Shown: one piece after another, positions 62,008 through 64,000 of the stretch
Layout of the letters: each line of letters begins with the position of its first letter
How positions within the stretch are numbered: the first letter of the stretch is position 1
NCBI GenBank assembly: GCA_964399635.1
Contig: CAYNRU010000013.1
Span: 124,001-188,000, forward strand
Source of the DNA: UBA4615 sp964399635
Lineage (GTDB): Bacteria; Pseudomonadota; Gammaproteobacteria; Burkholderiales; Burkholderiaceae_E
DNA: 64,000 nucleotides
Reading direction: 5' to 3'
Notes under the pieces: model-generated
Database searches by the model: none
What the model was told of the DNA's origin: nothing
The model's input: only the letters and a program-made list of their open reading frames with translations
Translations under genes and position numbers: made by a program

Positions 62008-62826
62008 ATGGATGCGCGCCGTGTCACCGCTGCGGCCGGGGCGTTGTCGATCAACGCGCTGGCGGGCGTCGCGCTGCTCGGACTGGCCGGGCAGGCGCCG
62101 ATCGCCGCCCCGCCAGCGCCGCCGCCGATCGTCGCGCTGCTGATCGAGCCGCCACCGCCACCGCCCCCGGTTCGTCCCGCGCAGGCGCCGCCCGCTCAGC
62201 CGCTGCCGGCCTCCACGCCGCCCGAGCGGCGCGCCGCCGCGCCCCGCCCCGCCGCCCCGCCGCCCAATGTGCCACCCGAGCCACGGCGCGCGATGGCCTC
62301 GCCACCCGCGGCTTGGGCGGCGCCCGCGCCGCCCGAAACGCCCTCGGCAAGGCCACCGGCGCCCGAGGCGCCTTCCGCGCCACCGCAGCCGGCCGCAGCG
62401 TCGCCGCCGGTCGCGGCGACACCGATCGCGGCGGCATCGCCCGCAGCGCCGCCCGCGGCGCTGCAGGCCGCGCCGTCCGACGGGACATCGCCCGCGCCGG
62501 GCGCGTCCGCCGCGGTATCGGGCGCCGGCACCGCCCGGCGCAGCGGGCCGCGCATCGACGCGAGCTGGAGCGGCAACGCGCCGCCTCCTTACCCGATGGC
62601 CGCACGGCGGATGGGCGAGTCGGGCGAGGTCAGGCTCGACGTTCACGTGGGGCCCGACGGATCGGTGCTCGACGTCCAGCTTCGCGCATCGAGCGGCTCG
62701 CCGCTGCTCGACCGCGCTGCGATCGACACCGTGCGCCGCTGGCGCTTCAGGCCGGCGACGGTCGACGGCCAGGCGGTACCCGAGTGGTACCGCGACTGGA
62801 AATGGGTCTTCAGGCTCGAAGGATAG
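62008..62826 (+). CDS. tonB: TonB family energy-transducing protein
   Basis: The 272-residue protein has one N-terminal hydrophobic helix (about 10-35), a long Pro/Ala-rich periplasmic spacer (about 35-175) and the TonB C-terminal domain (YPMAARRMGESGEVRLDV near 193 through WRFRPATVDGQAVPEW). It couples the inner-membrane ExbBD motor to outer-membrane receptors for iron chelates and similar ligands. exbB begins two bases after its stop. Confidence 0.92.
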   Translation: MDARRVTAAAGALSINALAGVALLGLAGQAPIAAPPAPPPIVALLIEPPPPPPPVRPAQAPPAQPLPASTPPERRAAAPRPAAPPPNVPPEPRRAMASPPAAWAAPAPPETPSARPPAPEAPSAPPQPAAASPPVAATPIAAASPAAPPAALQAAPSDGTSPAPGASAAVSGAGTARRSGPRIDASWSGNAPPPYPMAARRMGESGEVRLDVHVGPDGSVLDVQLRASSGSPLLDRAAIDTVRRWRFRPATVDGQAVPEWYRDWKWVFRLEG

Positions 62827-62828
62827 GC

Positions 62829-63575
62829 ATGCAGAACGATTCGCTTGGGTTGATGCACTTCTGGCAGGCCGGCGATGCGGTCACGCACACGGTCGGATGG
62901 CTGCTGCTCGCGATGTCGGTGGCGAGCTGGTACTTCATCCTCTCGAAGGGCTGGTCCGCGCTGCGACTGCGGCGCAGCGCGCGCACCGCGCTCAACGCGT
63001 TCTGGTCGGCGCGCTCGCTCGACGACGCGATCGAGACCCTGCATCGCGACGACCCGGAGCAGGTCTTCGCCCCGCTCGCCGACAAGGCACGGCGCGCCGC
63101 CCGCATGCAGTCCGACACGACCCTCGCGGGCACGGTCGATCGCGACGAGATGGTGACCCGCGTGCTGCGCCAGGAGATGACACAGGCCTCTGCCCGGCTC
63201 GAGGGCGGCCTCACCTTTCTCGCATCGGTGGGCAGCACGGCCCCGTTCGTGGGCCTGTTCGGCACGGTCTGGGGCATCTACCACGCGCTGCTGACGATCG
63301 CGACCTCGGGCCAGGTGATGATCGACAAGGTCGCTGGCCCGGTCGGCGAGGCCCTGGTGATGACCGCGGCGGGCCTGGCGGTCGCGATCCCGGCGGTGCT
63401 CGCCTACAACGCGTTCACGCGGCTCAACCGGGTCGTGCTCGCCGAGCTCGACGGCTTCGCACACGACCTGCTCGCGCTGCTGACCACGGGCAGCCGCCTC
63501 GAGCGCGGCGCCGCAGACGCGCTGCGCGCCGGCGACGCGGAAGCCCCCCGGCCGACGCAGCCGGTCGGTCACTGA
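62829..63575 (+). CDS. exbB: biopolymer transport protein ExbB (MotA/TolQ/ExbB)
   Basis: The 248-residue protein has three membrane segments (about 18-38, 130-152 and 175-197) and the family blocks ASVGSTAPFVGLFGTVWGI and GEALVMTAAGLAVAIPAVLAYN. With ExbD it forms the proton-driven motor for TonB. It lies between tonB and exbD with short gaps. Confidence 0.95.
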   Translation: MQNDSLGLMHFWQAGDAVTHTVGWLLLAMSVASWYFILSKGWSALRLRRSARTALNAFWSARSLDDAIETLHRDDPEQVFAPLADKARRAARMQSDTTLAGTVDRDEMVTRVLRQEMTQASARLEGGLTFLASVGSTAPFVGLFGTVWGIYHALLTIATSGQVMIDKVAGPVGEALVMTAAGLAVAIPAVLAYNAFTRLNRVVLAELDGFAHDLLALLTTGSRLERGAADALRAGDAEAPRPTQPVGH

Positions 63576-63592
63576 ACGCGCGGGAGACGAGC

Positions 63593-64000
63593 ATGGCATT
63601 CGGCGGATTCGATACGCGCAACGGCCCCATGCAGCCGATGGCCGAGATCAACACCACGCCCTTCGTCGACGTGATGCTGGTGCTGCTGGTGGTGTTCATC
63701 ATCACGGCGCCGCTGCTGACCCACGCAATCAGGCTCGACCTGCCCGGCGCGCAGGCGCCGGTGTCGGCCCAGAAGCCCGAGACGATCACGGTGTCCATCG
63801 ACGCGCAGGGCCGGCTCTTCTGGAACGACGCGCCGCTCGCCGACACCGCCGCGCTGAGCGAGCGGCTCGCGCAGGCCGCGCCGCGCCAGCCCCAGCCCGA
63901 GTTGCACCTGCGGGCCGACCGGCAGGTGCGCTACCAGCAGGTCGCCGAGGTGATGGCCGCCGCGCAGCAGGCGGGTATCGCGCGGATCGGTTTCGTCACC
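63593..64000 (+). CDS. exbD: biopolymer transport protein ExbD (3' end beyond the window)
   Basis: The 136 residues present start MAFGGFDTRNGPMQPMAEIN and contain the ExbD helix TPFVDVMLVLLVVFIITAPLL with the proton-carrying Asp near 26, then the periplasmic domain. The gene continues past base 64000; only a few residues should be missing. GGGAG precedes the ATG. Confidence 0.93.
   Translation, partial: MAFGGFDTRNGPMQPMAEINTTPFVDVMLVLLVVFIITAPLLTHAIRLDLPGAQAPVSAQKPETITVSIDAQGRLFWNDAPLADTAALSERLAQAAPRQPQPELHLRADRQVRYQQVAEVMAAAQQAGIARIGFVT

Noticed and set aside
62130..62560. Proline/alanine-coding repeats in tonB as a separate repeat element or frameshift
   Set aside because: The frame is continuous from the membrane helix to the TonB domain; Pro/Ala-rich spacers are normal in TonB proteins.

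Overview
The window is a chromosomal segment of a very GC-rich (about 70%) betaproteobacterium, most probably of the Burkholderiales. The main evidence is the gene order hrcA-nadK-recN ... fur / bamE-dapB, a grpE-dnaK-dnaJ cluster with a sigma-32 promoter, a soluble NAD-linked formate dehydrogenase, the four-gene Anbu proteasome-homologue cluster, and PHB/neutral-lipid storage genes. Genes are tightly packed, often with ATGA or GTGA stop/start overlaps, and no gap exceeds about 240 bases. I see no rRNA, tRNA, insertion sequence, prophage or CRISPR array.

Region 1 (1-3.7 kb): an SMP-30 lactonase, a DUF924 protein, a wax-ester/diacylglycerol acyltransferase, an acyl-CoA-binding protein and a PHA-granule-system protein.

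Region 2 (3.4-24.8 kb) is the most remarkable part. An unbroken leftward run of genes (20701 down to 3428) encodes a molybdenum hydroxylase (FAD subunit plus a fused 2Fe-2S/Mo subunit), a 6-hydroxynicotinate reductase homologue, a UPF0280/ApbE-like protein, two DUF1185 paralogues, a complete Liv-type ABC importer with fused permeases, an enamidase homologue, a TetR regulator, nicotinate phosphoribosyltransferase, a LUD-domain protein and a D-2-hydroxyacid dehydrogenase. Divergent from it, across a 20-bp palindrome, lie a 7Fe ferredoxin and a 1214-residue flavoprotein that combines NfnB/GltD-like and NfnA/PyrK-like halves. I read this as a reductive nicotinate pathway of the kind characterised in the anaerobe Eubacterium barkeri (nicotinate to 6-hydroxynicotinate to 1,4,5,6-tetrahydro-6-oxonicotinate to 2-formylglutarate). 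It appears to carry its own importer and its own low-potential electron supply. The assignment is by homology and context; no later pathway genes are in the window.

Region 3 (25-34.5 kb): intracellular PHB depolymerase, an orphan RnfB-like ferredoxin without a canonical start codon, nth, DUF1841, a DUF47/PiT phosphate pair, an alpha/beta-hydrolase that has lost its catalytic serine, an MFS carrier, hemL, a crotonase and a VOC protein.

Region 4 (34.5-44 kb): formate dehydrogenase (FdsA and a fused FdsGB), dnaJ-dnaK-grpE, a BON-LysM protein and a MarR regulator.

Region 5 (44-52.4 kb): an AmiC-like ligand-binding protein, ferrochelatase, a carbohydrate-type ABC importer with intercistronic stem-loops, and hrcA.

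Region 6 (52.5-64 kb): nadK, recN, the Anbu/transglutaminase/alpha-E/ATP-grasp cluster, fur, bamE-dapB, a CAP-superfamily protein and a tonB-exbB-exbD operon. exbD runs off the right edge.
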